Assembly (NCBI GenBank): GCA_005893185.1
Contig: VBOS01000423.1
Location: 1-7,088 of the forward strand
Direction: 5' to 3'
From: Candidatus Eiseniibacteriota bacterium
GTDB lineage: Bacteria; Eisenbacteria; RBG-16-71-46
DNA length: 7,088 nt
Below are positions 1 through 6,837 of this stretch, piece by piece; position 1 is the stretch's first letter, and the number at the start of each line of letters is the position of its first letter. The notes below the pieces were generated by a model. It saw only the letters and a list, made by a program, of their open reading frames with translations. It made no database searches and had not been told where the DNA came from. The translations under genes and the position numbers were made by a program.

Positions 1-376
1 GGGGCGCGCCGCGGGACTCGAGCCACTCGATGGCGGAGCTGACGAGCCGCATGCCCGCGCCCGCGCGGCGCGAGGGCGCGTCCACGTAGACGTCGTGCAG
101 GAACCCGCAGGCCGCGCGCAGGTCCTTCCAGCTCATCGGCTCGAGGCTCGCGAACGCGTACCCGACCACTTCTCCGGCGCGCTCGGCGACGAGGACGACG
201 GTGTCCGGTTCCTCCAGCTGCGACACCAGGAAGCGACCGTAGCCCGCCTCCGGGTTCTCGCTCAGGATGAAGCGCGGCGGATCGAATGCGTGGTGCTGCC
301 GCATGAGCGCGCCCCCGTAGCGGCCCAGGGCGCGCTCGTCGGTCCGGGTCGCGGATCGAATCGTGATCTCGTCCAT
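1..376 (-). CDS. GNAT-family N-acetyltransferase, C-terminus cut by window edge
   Basis: This would transfer an acetyl group from acetyl-CoA to an unidentified amine substrate in the cytoplasm. The reading frame starts at the ATG at 376 and stays open for 125 residues to the left edge. The family normally has about 150-170 residues, so only the last strands are missing. The visible part runs from MDEITIRSAT through a strand reading TVVLVAER, then VVGYAFASLEP, then the motif A strand LHDVYVD. Next comes RRAGAG at residues 103-108, which fits the acetyl-CoA-binding signature R/Q-x-x-G-x-G/A, followed by the helix MRLVSSAIEWLESRG. A GGAGGG Shine-Dalgarno lies only 3 nt upstream of the ATG (380-385), which is short spacing. 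No other in-frame ATG was seen just upstream. It is transcribed divergently from the secreted HKD protein. The fold is clear but the substrate cannot be told. Confidence 0.88.
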   Translation of the reverse strand, partial: MDEITIRSATRTDERALGRYGGALMRQHHAFDPPRFILSENPEAGYGRFLVSQLEEPDTVVLVAERAGEVVGYAFASLEPMSWKDLRAACGFLHDVYVDAPSRRAGAGMRLVSSAIEWLESRGAP

Positions 377-438
377 CCACCCTCCGTGGCCAGGTGCCGG
401 GGCATGATGGTCCTTCCCCGCCCTGGGTTGCCAGCACC

Positions 439-468
439 TTGTTGGGCCATCGGCCGCCCTGATACCAT
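439..468 (+). promoter_or_regulatory. Possible sigma-70-type promoter for the secreted HKD protein
   Basis: TTGTTG at 439-444 could serve as a -35 box. TACCAT at 463-468 (18-nt spacer) or the overlapping GATACC at 461-466 (16-nt spacer) could serve as the -10. This would start transcription near 475 and give a leader of about 40 nt. TACCAT matches the consensus -10 at four of six bases. The stretch is relatively AT-rich for this window, but the match is weak and the sigma factor consensus of this organism is unknown. Confidence 0.25.
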
Positions 469-505
469 CTGGATGGACCTCCCTTCGATTCCAACCGCGA
501 ACCGT

Positions 506-509
506 GGAG
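506..509 (+). promoter_or_regulatory. Shine-Dalgarno that fixes the start at 515
   Basis: GGAG lies 5 nt before the ATG at 515. The same frame is open upstream to 95, but that extension lies over the acetyltransferase on the other strand. The sequence straight after 515 reads as a signal peptide, so the ribosome-binding site and the peptide agree on this start. Confidence 0.6.
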
Positions 510-514
510 TCTCT

Positions 515-3500
515 ATGCGCGCCCCGCTCTGGATCCCGTGCCTGCAGGCCGTTGCTGCCCTTGCCATTGTTTCCTCGCTCGTCCCCTCGGCCGTCCCGCC
601 GGCCGGGGCCGTGGCCAGCCACGTCGTCATCGGCGAGGTCGCCTGCCGTGGCCCGGCGGGCGCGACCGACGAGTTCGTGGAGCTCTACAATCCGACCGCG
701 AACTCGGTCGACCTCTCGGGCTGGAAGCTCCAGTACAAGTCCCAGACCGGCGCGAGCTTCAGCGACTACACGACCCTGCCCGCGGGCTCCGCGATCGCGG
801 CGCATGGGTTCTACCTGCTCACCACTACCAACTACACCGGCTCCACGCCCACCGATCGGGCCTGGGGCTCGACCGGTATCTCCGACGACGGCCACGTCCG
901 CATCCTGGACGCGTCAGCGATCGAGATCGACCGCGTGGGCTGGGGCGGCGCGAACGCTCCCGAGGGCGGCGTGGCGGCGCCCCGGGCCACCGCCACGGCC
1001 AGCACCGAGCGCAAGGCCAGCGCCGGATCCACGGCGACCGGTCAGGACACGGACAACAACGGCAACGATTTCATCCTGCAGACCAACGGCCGCAACCCGC
1101 AGAACACCGGAAGCGCGCCCGAGCCGTCGTTCGCAGCGGGCGGAAACGGGACCGGCCGCGGGCGCGCGACGCCCTCGCCTGTGTACGCGGGCTACGTCGT
1201 CCCTTCTCTTGCGATCGCGGTCGCGCAGGATTCAGCCTACACGCTCGCCAGCCTGTCGATCGTGGTCCCTTCGTCCTGGTCCTGGTCGCATACGCTGGGT
1301 GACGTCGCGTTGTCGGGCGCGGGGTTCGCGAGCGCGGCCGCCTCGATCGTGAACGACACGATCTTCGTCACGGGCGCAGCGGTCACGACCTCCGACAGCG
1401 GGTTGGTCACGATCTCCAACCTCACGGCTCCGGCCTCCAACGGCACGACCACCTTCACGCTCAAGACCGCAGTTGCGGCGGGGACGCTGGCGCAGGTCGT
1501 CAAGCAGCCGCAAGTGCGCGTGCTCAAGCTCGTGCCCATCGTGTCGGTGCACGTGAACGACGCATCGGGCGTGGCCGCCGCGCCGTACGGCGTCAGCGCC
1601 GAGGCAACTGTGACCGGCACCGTCACCGTGAACTGGAGCAGCACGAACACGGACATCTACATCCAGGACGGCACGGCCGGAATCGACCTGTTCCAGTTCG
1701 GCGCGCCCCCCATCACGGTCTCACCCGGGGACAGCCTGATCGTGACCGGATCGATTGTGCAGTTCCGCGGCCTCACCGAGATCCAGCCCGACTTCTCGCT
1801 GGTCCAGGTGGTCGCCACCGGGCGCCCGGTGCCGGACCCCCTGGTCGTCAATTGCGCGGCGGTGAACGCAACGTTCCACCCGGACTACACCGAGCCCAAC
1901 GAGGGCCGGCTGGTGCGGGTGAACGGCGTCACATACAACTCGGTGAACTCGACGATCACCGACGCGTCGGGCACCACCGGGGTGTTCATTCCGGGCACCT
2001 TCCCGCCGCCGCCGAGCGTGTTCGACATCATCGGCATCCTCAAGCAGTTCAAGCCCGGCACGCCCGCGCCCGGACCGCCCTACACGGCGGACTACGAGAT
2101 CTCGCCGCGGAGCCCGGACGACATCATCGCGCATCCGGGTCCGATCATCCTGACGGTTCCGTACGAGGACCACATCCTTCCGACCTCGGTGCAGCTCCAT
2201 TGGACCACCGACGTGGCCTCCACCAGCATCGTCCACTTCGGCACGACGACGTCGCTCGGTGACAGCGTGGTGGACCTCACGCCGGTCACGACCCACGCGA
2301 TCACCGTGACGGGACTCACGGCGGCGACCGTGTACGACTACTCGGTGGGATCCGAGGACGCGAACGGACGGAACTTCACGCCCATCGCCCTGTTCAGCAC
2401 AGCCTCTGCGCCGCCCGCGACCGGCCAGATGAACGTCTACTTCAACAAGAGCGTTGACACCTCGGTTCAGTGGCTGCACGCCGCCAACGGCAACGCCGAC
2501 CTGACCGCGCGGATGGTGAATCGGCTCAACGGCGCCCGGCGCTCGGTCGACGCGGCCCTGTACAACCTGAGCGGCTCGCCGGGCGCGTCGCTTGCCAGCG
2601 CGATGGTGGCTGCGAAGAATCGCGGCGTGAAGGTCCGCGTCATCTGCGAGCAGGACAATCGCAGCAACGCCCCCTACAACACGCTGGCCGCGGGCGGCAT
2701 CCCCGTCATCGGCGACGCGTTCGATCCGGTCAACAACGGCGCCGGGCTCATGCACGACAAGTTCGTGGTCATCGACGGCCGCGGCGGCGCGCCCGAGAGC
2801 GTGTGGGTGTGGACGGGGTCGTGGAACCCGACCGACCCCGGCACGAACGACGACTACCAGAACTCGATCGAGATCCAGGACCCGGCGCTGGCGAACGTCT
2901 ACACGATGGAGTTCAACGAGATGTGGGGCAGCACATCCGATACGCCGGTCGCATCGGCGTCGCGCTTTGGCCAGCGCAAGCTGGACGACACGCCCCACAG
3001 GTTCATGATCGGCGGGCACGCGGTCGAGTGCTACTTCAGCCCGTCGGACGGGACGACCTCCCACATCGTCTCCACGATCAACGCCGCCCAGCACTCCGTC
3101 GGCTTCGAGCTGCTCACGATCACCCGGACGGACATCTCGGGCGCGCTCATCGCCCGGAAGGGCGCCGGGCTCCCGGTGCGCGGCGACATGGACAACAGCT
3201 CCGACACCGGCTCGCAGTACTCTGCGCTCGTGAGCGGCGGCGTGGACGTGAGGCTCAAGACCGGCGGGGGACTGCTCCACCACAAGTACGCGATCGTCGA
3301 CGCCGAGAGTCCCTCGTGGGACGCCACGACCCTGACCGGATCGCACAACTGGTCGGGCGCGGCCGAGAACTCGAACAACGAGAACACGGTGATCGTTCAC
3401 GACCCCGACGTCACGAACCAGTACCTGCAGGAGTTCCTGGCGCGCTACCACCAATTCGGCGGCGCGGACACCATCCACATCGTGGCGGTGGATCCGATCG

Positions 3501-3778
3501 CCGGCGTTCCGGCCGATCGCATGGTCCTCGGGCAGAACGTCCCGAATCCCGCGCGGGGGCTGACGCGCTTCCAGTACGCCATCCCTACGCGTGGCAAGGT
3601 CGTGCTGCGGCTCTTCGACGTGGCGGGACGCCATGTGCGCACGCTCGTGAACCAGATCCAGCCGGCAGGTGGGTACCAGGTCGACTTCCGCCCCGGCGAG
3701 CTCGAGAGCGGCATGTACTTCTATCGCCTCGAGGCCGGCGGCCGCTCCATGCAACGGAAGATGCTGTATCTCAGGTGA
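515..3778 (+). CDS. Secreted lamin-tail / dual HKD phospholipase D-like protein with C-terminal sorting domain
   Basis: This is a predicted exported phosphodiesterase of 1087 residues, most likely a nuclease or phospholipase of the PLD superfamily. A signal peptide (about 1-34) is followed by a lamin-tail domain (about 35-150, with DEFVELYNP and DLSGWKLQ). Next come an Ig-like beta-sandwich of no family I recognise (about 206-335), an OB-like region (about 341-545), and a domain like fibronectin III or purple acid phosphatase N-termini (about 546-630). Two HKD domains follow. The first has H747, K749 and D754 with TGSWN at 767-771. The second has H922, K924 and D929 with TGSHNW at 941-946 and an NNEN stretch at 954-957, as in Nuc-type secreted nucleases. 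Both catalytic half-sites are intact, so one polypeptide could form a full active site. Residues 1003-1087 (GQNVPNP, LRLFDVAGRHVRTL, SGMYFYRL, terminal RKMLYLR) match FlgD-Ig/T9SS type A sorting domains. Substrate and export route are inferences. Confidence 0.9.
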   Translation: MRAPLWIPCLQAVAALAIVSSLVPSAVPPAGAVASHVVIGEVACRGPAGATDEFVELYNPTANSVDLSGWKLQYKSQTGASFSDYTTLPAGSAIAAHGFYLLTTTNYTGSTPTDRAWGSTGISDDGHVRILDASAIEIDRVGWGGANAPEGGVAAPRATATASTERKASAGSTATGQDTDNNGNDFILQTNGRNPQNTGSAPEPSFAAGGNGTGRGRATPSPVYAGYVVPSLAIAVAQDSAYTLASLSIVVPSSWSWSHTLGDVALSGAGFASAAASIVNDTIFVTGAAVTTSDSGLVTISNLTAPASNGTTTFTLKTAVAAGTLAQVVKQPQVRVLKLVPIVSVHVNDASGVAAAPYGVSAEATVTGTVTVNWSSTNTDIYIQDGTAGIDLFQFGAPPITVSPGDSLIVTGSIVQFRGLTEIQPDFSLVQVVATGRPVPDPLVVNCAAVNATFHPDYTEPNEGRLVRVNGVTYNSVNSTITDASGTTGVFIPGTFPPPPSVFDIIGILKQFKPGTPAPGPPYTADYEISPRSPDDIIAHPGPIILTVPYEDHILPTSVQLHWTTDVASTSIVHFGTTTSLGDSVVDLTPVTTHAITVTGLTAATVYDYSVGSEDANGRNFTPIALFSTASAPPATGQMNVYFNKSVDTSVQWLHAANGNADLTARMVNRLNGARRSVDAALYNLSGSPGASLASAMVAAKNRGVKVRVICEQDNRSNAPYNTLAAGGIPVIGDAFDPVNNGAGLMHDKFVVIDGRGGAPESVWVWTGSWNPTDPGTNDDYQNSIEIQDPALANVYTMEFNEMWGSTSDTPVASASRFGQRKLDDTPHRFMIGGHAVECYFSPSDGTTSHIVSTINAAQHSVGFELLTITRTDISGALIARKGAGLPVRGDMDNSSDTGSQYSALVSGGVDVRLKTGGGLLHHKYAIVDAESPSWDATTLTGSHNWSGAAENSNNENTVIVHDPDVTNQYLQEFLARYHQFGGADTIHIVAVDPIAGVPADRMVLGQNVPNPARGLTRFQYAIPTRGKVVLRLFDVAGRHVRTLVNQIQPAGGYQVDFRPGELESGMYFYRLEAGGRSMQRKMLYLR

Positions 3779-3855
3779 TGGGGGATTCCGGGCGCCGAAG
3801 ATCGTGCGCTCGTGACGGTGCTTGCCCCGATCGGTAAGCCGGGTGAGGCGGCTGC
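3779..3855 (+). other. Short intergenic spacer, no terminator seen
   Basis: These 77 nt lie between the HKD protein stop and the GTG start of the membrane protein. I see no strong hairpin with a T-run and no convincing -35/-10 pair, so read-through from the upstream gene is possible. The right end carries the ribosome-binding site of the next gene and an in-frame TGA at 3844-3846. Confidence 0.4.
3843..3848 (+). promoter_or_regulatory. Shine-Dalgarno for the GTG start at 3856
   Basis: GTGAGG lies 7 nt before the GTG at 3856. An in-frame TGA at 3844-3846 overlaps it, so no start farther upstream is possible in this frame. That makes GTG 3856 the earliest start for the membrane protein. Confidence 0.5.
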
Positions 3856-6027
3856 GTGGCGCGCGAAGGCCGGGGCGGGGAACTGAGCCGCCGGCGGCCG
3901 CGGGAGCCGCGTTCGAGCCCGGCGCAAGCGCCGGTCCCGCTCCGTCACCCGGCCTGGCTGGTCGCGGGCCTGCTCGCCGCCGCCAGCATCGTCCTCTCTG
4001 CGTCCTATCGGCTGCACGACACCGATCTCTGGCAGCTGCTCGTCGTCGGCAAGGCGATCTGGTCGCGCCATGCCCTCCCGCGGACCGACGAGTGGACCTG
4101 GGCCGGATTCGGCGACCCGCAGGTGACGTCGTCGTGGGGATTCCGCGCGCTGATCTGGCCGCTGTGGTCGGCATGGGGCGTGGGCGGTCTCTTCGCTTAC
4201 CGCTGGGCTGCGATGCTGGCCGCATTCGGGCTGCTGTGGGCGACCGCGCGCAGCATGGGGGCGCGCGGCTTCGGGGCGCTCTTCGTGCTGGCGTGGGCGG
4301 CGCTCGCCTATCGGCAGCGCGCGGAGATCCGCCCGGAGAGCCTGGTCGCCGTGCTGATGGCGGCCGAGCTGTGGGTGCTCGAGGCCTGGCGCGCGGGGCG
4401 CCAGGACCGTCGCGGGTGGCTCGTCGCCGTCGCCCTGGTCTGGGCCAACGTCCACATCTCGTACTGGCTCGGGCTCGGGATCGCTGCGATCTACGCGATC
4501 GATGCCGTGCTGCGCCCGCGCTCCAAGGGCGAATCGGCGGGGGGCCGTTTCGCGTCGCAGCGGCTGCCATCGGGAGTGCCTGACATCGAGCCTCTGAGCG
4601 TCGCACTTAGCGCCGCGAAACGGCCCCCCGCTCCCGCCGATCCGCCCGCGCCGGCGCGTGGGGCCGTCGTGACGCGATTCGCGCTCATCGCAGCCGCCAT
4701 GATCGCGGTCTCGTTCGCCAACCCTTTCGGCATGCGCGCTCTGCTCCAGCCCTTCGAGTTCGCGACGCGGTGGCGCAACGAGCCCTTCTTCCGCAACGTC
4801 GTCGAGCTATGGCCGCTCGATTGGAGCGCGCACAGCACCGACGGGCTTCCAGTGCTGCTCGTGGCGTGGCCGCTGCTCGCGTTCCTGCACGGGCTCCGGC
4901 GTGGGTGGGACGTCGCGGAGGTGCTGGCTTGCGCGGCTTTCACATCCCTCGCGATCTCATCGCAGCGCTTCATCGGCATCTACGCTCTGGCCGCGGCTCC
5001 GTTCGTGGCGCGCGACGCTGCGAGCGCGCTGCCGGCACCCCGCGGGCCGCGCTGGCTCGTCGCGCCTTGGACGCGCGCGCTCGTCTCCGGCGGCGCGTGC
5101 ATCGCGATCGGCGTGGCCGAGTGGGGCCGCCCCGACCTGCCGCTCGGGATCGGGCTCGACCGCGCGCTCGTTCCCGCGGGAGCCGCCGACTTCATGGCCG
5201 CCCACGGCATTCGCGGCCGCATGTTCAACCATTTCCACCTCGGCGGCTATCTCGCCCATCGCGGCTGGCCCGACCGCGACCGATTGCCGTTCGTGACCAC
5301 GCAGCCCGAGAACATCCGGCCCGAGATCCGCGATGCGTACCCGCGCGTCTTCGTGGATGCCGAGGCCTGGCGCGCGCTCGACCGCCGGTATCGCTTCGAC
5401 ATCGCCGTCCTCGATCGCGACCAGGATCCCGGCGACCGGCTGCTGGACTTTCTCGACGCCGACTCGTCATGGGCGCTGGTGTTCGCCGACGACGTAGCCG
5501 AGCTGCTCGTACGGCGCGACGGTGCGCTCGATACCGTGGCGCGCGACTTCGCCTATCGCGCCTTCCCCGCCGGAATCCGGCGCCGCACGCAGGCCGTTCC
5601 TGCAGCTGCCGCCGACACGGCTTACCGGTCGGCGCTGCGCCACGATCTCGCACGCATGGCGGGCTCATCCCCCGAGAACGGCCACGCGCTGCACCTGCTC
5701 GGCATCCTCGACATGATGGACGGCGACCTCGACCACGCCCGCGCCCGGCTCGAGGCGGCGCTGGCGAAGAGGCCCTTCCTGCCCGGCGTGCACGAGCTGC
5801 TCGGCGTCGTGGCCCTGCAGCAATCACGCCCACGCGATGCGCTGCGCGAGTTCGAGCGTGAGCGCTCGCTCCACGGCGAGCCCGCGGGCATCGACGCCCG
5901 CATCGGGCAGGCCCATGAAGCCTTAGGCGACGTCGGGGCGGCGCGCCGCTCCTACACGCTCGAGCTCCGCCGCCACCCCGAGGACCAAGAAGCGAAGGCC
6001 GGCCAGCTGCGCCTGACGCCCAAGTGA
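3856..6027 (+). CDS. Polytopic membrane protein, GT-C glycosyltransferase-like, with C-terminal TPR repeats
   Basis: This 723-residue inner-membrane protein begins with a basic cytoplasmic N-terminus. Hydrophobic segments follow at about 33-50, 94-131, 138-152, 162-178, 187-218, 272-290, 332-347, 353-386 and 407-421. After the first segment comes HDTDLWQLLVVGKAI (54-68), then LPRTDEWTWAG and SSWGFRALIW. This is the acidic first-loop pattern (D-x-DLW, PRTD, then W) seen in GT-C-like membrane proteins that often also carry TPRs. A soluble stretch around 440-550 contains GRMFNHFHLGGYL and PRVFVDAEAWRAL, also usual in that group. Three 34-residue TPR units fill about 606-707, for example GHALHLLGILDMMDGD and ARIGQAHEALGD. 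The GTG start is forced by an upstream in-frame TGA. Residues 226-262, between membrane segments, are encoded by a palindromic element with a codon bias unlike its surroundings. Glycosyl transfer is a guess from the fold; the donor and acceptor are unknown. Confidence 0.85.
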   Translation: MAREGRGGELSRRRPREPRSSPAQAPVPLRHPAWLVAGLLAAASIVLSASYRLHDTDLWQLLVVGKAIWSRHALPRTDEWTWAGFGDPQVTSSWGFRALIWPLWSAWGVGGLFAYRWAAMLAAFGLLWATARSMGARGFGALFVLAWAALAYRQRAEIRPESLVAVLMAAELWVLEAWRAGRQDRRGWLVAVALVWANVHISYWLGLGIAAIYAIDAVLRPRSKGESAGGRFASQRLPSGVPDIEPLSVALSAAKRPPAPADPPAPARGAVVTRFALIAAAMIAVSFANPFGMRALLQPFEFATRWRNEPFFRNVVELWPLDWSAHSTDGLPVLLVAWPLLAFLHGLRRGWDVAEVLACAAFTSLAISSQRFIGIYALAAAPFVARDAASALPAPRGPRWLVAPWTRALVSGGACIAIGVAEWGRPDLPLGIGLDRALVPAGAADFMAAHGIRGRMFNHFHLGGYLAHRGWPDRDRLPFVTTQPENIRPEIRDAYPRVFVDAEAWRALDRRYRFDIAVLDRDQDPGDRLLDFLDADSSWALVFADDVAELLVRRDGALDTVARDFAYRAFPAGIRRRTQAVPAAAADTAYRSALRHDLARMAGSSPENGHALHLLGILDMMDGDLDHARARLEAALAKRPFLPGVHELLGVVALQQSRPRDALREFERERSLHGEPAGIDARIGQAHEALGDVGAARRSYTLELRRHPEDQEAKAGQLRLTPK
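4533..4641. repeat. Palindromic element inserted in frame in the membrane protein gene
   Basis: An 18-bp perfect inverted repeat (GCGGGGGGCCGTTTCGCG at 4537-4554 against 4614-4631) encloses 59 nt. The pairing goes on inward with one mismatch to 4558/4610. It goes on outward to 4533/4641 if a 6-nt gap is allowed, because ATCGGC at the left end pairs with GCCGAT at the right end. The element encodes residues 226-262 with no frame break. Of these 37 codons, 11 end in A or T, against 2 of the 37 codons just before. That suggests a non-native origin, such as a REP/MITE-like or Rickettsia-palindromic-element-like sequence. It could also be a locally evolved hairpin; only other copies in the genome would settle this. 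Confidence 0.6.
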
Positions 6028-6130
6028 GCGAAGGGACTTGCAACCGCCTCCAGGCCTCGCGCGTAGAAGCACACGCCGGGGCCCACCGGCATGCCCGCCG
6101 GCGCCCCCCTGCAAACGTCCGGAGAACGCC
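6028..6130 (+). other. Intergenic spacer with a GC-rich hairpin
   Basis: These 103 nt hold an imperfect hairpin at 6078-6107: GGGG pairs with CCCC and CCGGC pairs with GCCGG across an internal loop, with a 6-nt apical loop. No T-run follows, so a classic intrinsic terminator is not supported; the hairpin may belong to a leader. TTGCAA at 6038-6043 resembles a -35 box, but no -10 is found at normal spacing (TAGAAG at 6064-6069 would need a 20-nt spacer). The right end carries GGAG for the next gene. Confidence 0.3.
6121..6124 (+). promoter_or_regulatory. Shine-Dalgarno that fixes the start at 6131
   Basis: GGAG ends 6 nt before the ATG at 6131. The frame is also open to a TTG at 6038, but the added residues are proline- and arginine-rich. 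They would bury a clean signal peptide that begins exactly at 6131. Confidence 0.6.
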
Positions 6131-6766
6131 ATGAGAGCCGTGCTCCTGATCGCAGCGCTGCTGGCCGGACTGCCCGTTCCCGCACGGGCGCAGAACCTCG
6201 GGACGCTCGAGGGCCAGTGGCCCGCCCAGGACATCGAGGAGCTGCGCGTCCACTTCCCGGTCGGGGAGCTGATCTTCGAGGCCGGTGTTGCCTCCGAGAT
6301 CCGGGCGGAGCTGGGCGTCCGATGCCGGCACGGCGGGAGCAGCTGCGTGGAGCGCTCGAAGAAGCTCCGACTGGTCACGCACGTCGCCGGCCGGACGCGC
6401 TATCTCGACCTGGAGGGCATGCCGAAGTTCGGCAGCCACGGGCTCGAGGTGACCCTGCGCATCGCCGTGCCGAAGACGCTCGCGGTGGACGCCGAGATGG
6501 GCGTCGGCGACTTCCGCGCCGACGGCATCGCGGGCGACCTGCGAGTTGAGCTGGGGGTCGGCGACGTGACCGTGCTCGCCAGGGAGGCGGGCGTGAAGTC
6601 GGTCAACCTCACCGTTGGCATCGGCGACGCAACGCTCAGCCACGGGGGAAGCTCGCAGGCGGTCTCGGGCCTGCTGGGCCGGAAAGTTCGCTGGAGCGAC
6701 GGCGTGGGCGCGGCGCGGGTGAGCGTCGAGCTCGGCGTCGGCGACATCGCCGTGCGACTGGACTGA
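6131..6766 (+). CDS. Exported DUF4097-like beta-repeat protein
   Basis: This 211-residue protein has a signal peptide (MRAVLLIAALLAGLPVPARA) with a likely cleavage site before QNLG at residue 21. The mature part is almost all short beta strands. The turn GVGD or GIGD recurs at residues 124-127, 142-145, 163-166 and 202-205, each followed by a hydrophobic strand. This pattern is typical of the DUF4097/adhesin-like beta-solenoid family, whose biochemical role is not known. Earlier, FPVGELIFEAG (42-52) looks like a degenerate repeat of the same kind. Two cysteines (65 and 72) could form a disulfide after export. The protein probably acts in the periplasm or at the outer surface. It lies 103 nt downstream of the TPR membrane protein on the same strand and may be co-transcribed. 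Family assignment rests on the repeat pattern only. Confidence 0.75.
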   Translation: MRAVLLIAALLAGLPVPARAQNLGTLEGQWPAQDIEELRVHFPVGELIFEAGVASEIRAELGVRCRHGGSSCVERSKKLRLVTHVAGRTRYLDLEGMPKFGSHGLEVTLRIAVPKTLAVDAEMGVGDFRADGIAGDLRVELGVGDVTVLAREAGVKSVNLTVGIGDATLSHGGSSQAVSGLLGRKVRWSDGVGAARVSVELGVGDIAVRLD

Positions 6767-6806
6767 AGGCCGGCGCCGCGCCTCGTGTTGAACGCGCATC
6801 GGCAGC

Positions 6807-6818
6807 GGGCGCGCGCCC
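6807..6818. repeat. 12-bp perfect palindrome upstream of the carboxypeptidase gene
   Basis: GGGCGCGCGCCC is its own reverse complement. It lies 3 nt before the TG of the extended -10 motif at 6822-6830, between the likely -35 and -10 positions. An operator is possible, but simple GC-alternating palindromes arise easily by chance in DNA of this composition. Confidence 0.3.
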
Positions 6819-6821
6819 CTG

Positions 6822-6830
6822 TGCTATGTT
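6822..6830 (+). promoter_or_regulatory. Extended -10 promoter, probably giving a leaderless transcript
   Basis: TGCTATGTT fits the extended -10 form TG-n-TAnnnT. A start site 7-8 nt downstream of the -10 would fall at 6837-6838, on or next to the ATG of the carboxypeptidase. No Shine-Dalgarno precedes that ATG, whereas the other four genes have one, which supports leaderless translation. TTGAAC at 6788-6793 is too far away (31 nt) to be its -35 box. Confidence 0.4.
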
Positions 6831-6837
6831 CGCGCGC

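Larger units (their letters stand above)
377..514. promoter_or_regulatory. Divergent intergenic region between GNAT and HKD protein genes
   Basis: These 138 nt separate two divergently transcribed genes and must hold the promoters for both unless the genes are read from farther away. The rightward strand has a candidate promoter at 439-468. The leftward strand shows only the Shine-Dalgarno of the acetyltransferase and no clear -35/-10 pair. Short symmetric stretches occur (GGCCATCGGCC near 445-455; CCATC-TG-GATGG at 465-476). No terminator or RNA gene is evident. Confidence 0.5.

Noticed and set aside
95..514. N-terminal extension of the HKD protein
   Set aside because: The added 140 residues lie antisense to the acetyltransferase and look random. 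A Shine-Dalgarno and signal peptide begin at 515.
262..630. A 122-codon minus-strand frame between the acetyltransferase and the HKD gene
   Set aside because: It overlaps the acetyltransferase in another frame and the signal-peptide region of the opposite gene, and shows no family pattern.
2470..3837. A 455-codon plus-strand frame overlapping the HKD domains
   Set aside because: It is rich in arginine and glutamine with no motifs, while the overlapping frame carries both HKD motifs and the sorting domain.
1721..4606. A 961-codon open frame on the minus strand
   Set aside because: It is arginine-, alanine- and proline-rich with no recognisable domain, and it crosses two genes with clear families on the plus strand. 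Long antisense frames are expected when third positions are nearly all G or C.
4770..5861. A 363-codon plus-strand frame overlapping the membrane protein
   Set aside because: It is mostly arginine, alanine and proline. The overlapping frame has membrane segments and TPRs.
6078..6107. Intrinsic terminator after the membrane protein gene
   Set aside because: The hairpin is interrupted by an internal loop and is followed by C residues and mixed sequence with no T-run.
6038..6130. N-terminal extension of the DUF4097-like protein from a TTG
   Set aside because: It would place about 31 proline/arginine-rich residues before a signal peptide. GGAG and ATG at 6131 fit better.
5225..6799. A 524-codon open frame on the minus strand
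   Set aside because: It has the same low-complexity composition and overlaps the TPR region and the DUF4097-like gene, both of which show family patterns on the plus strand.
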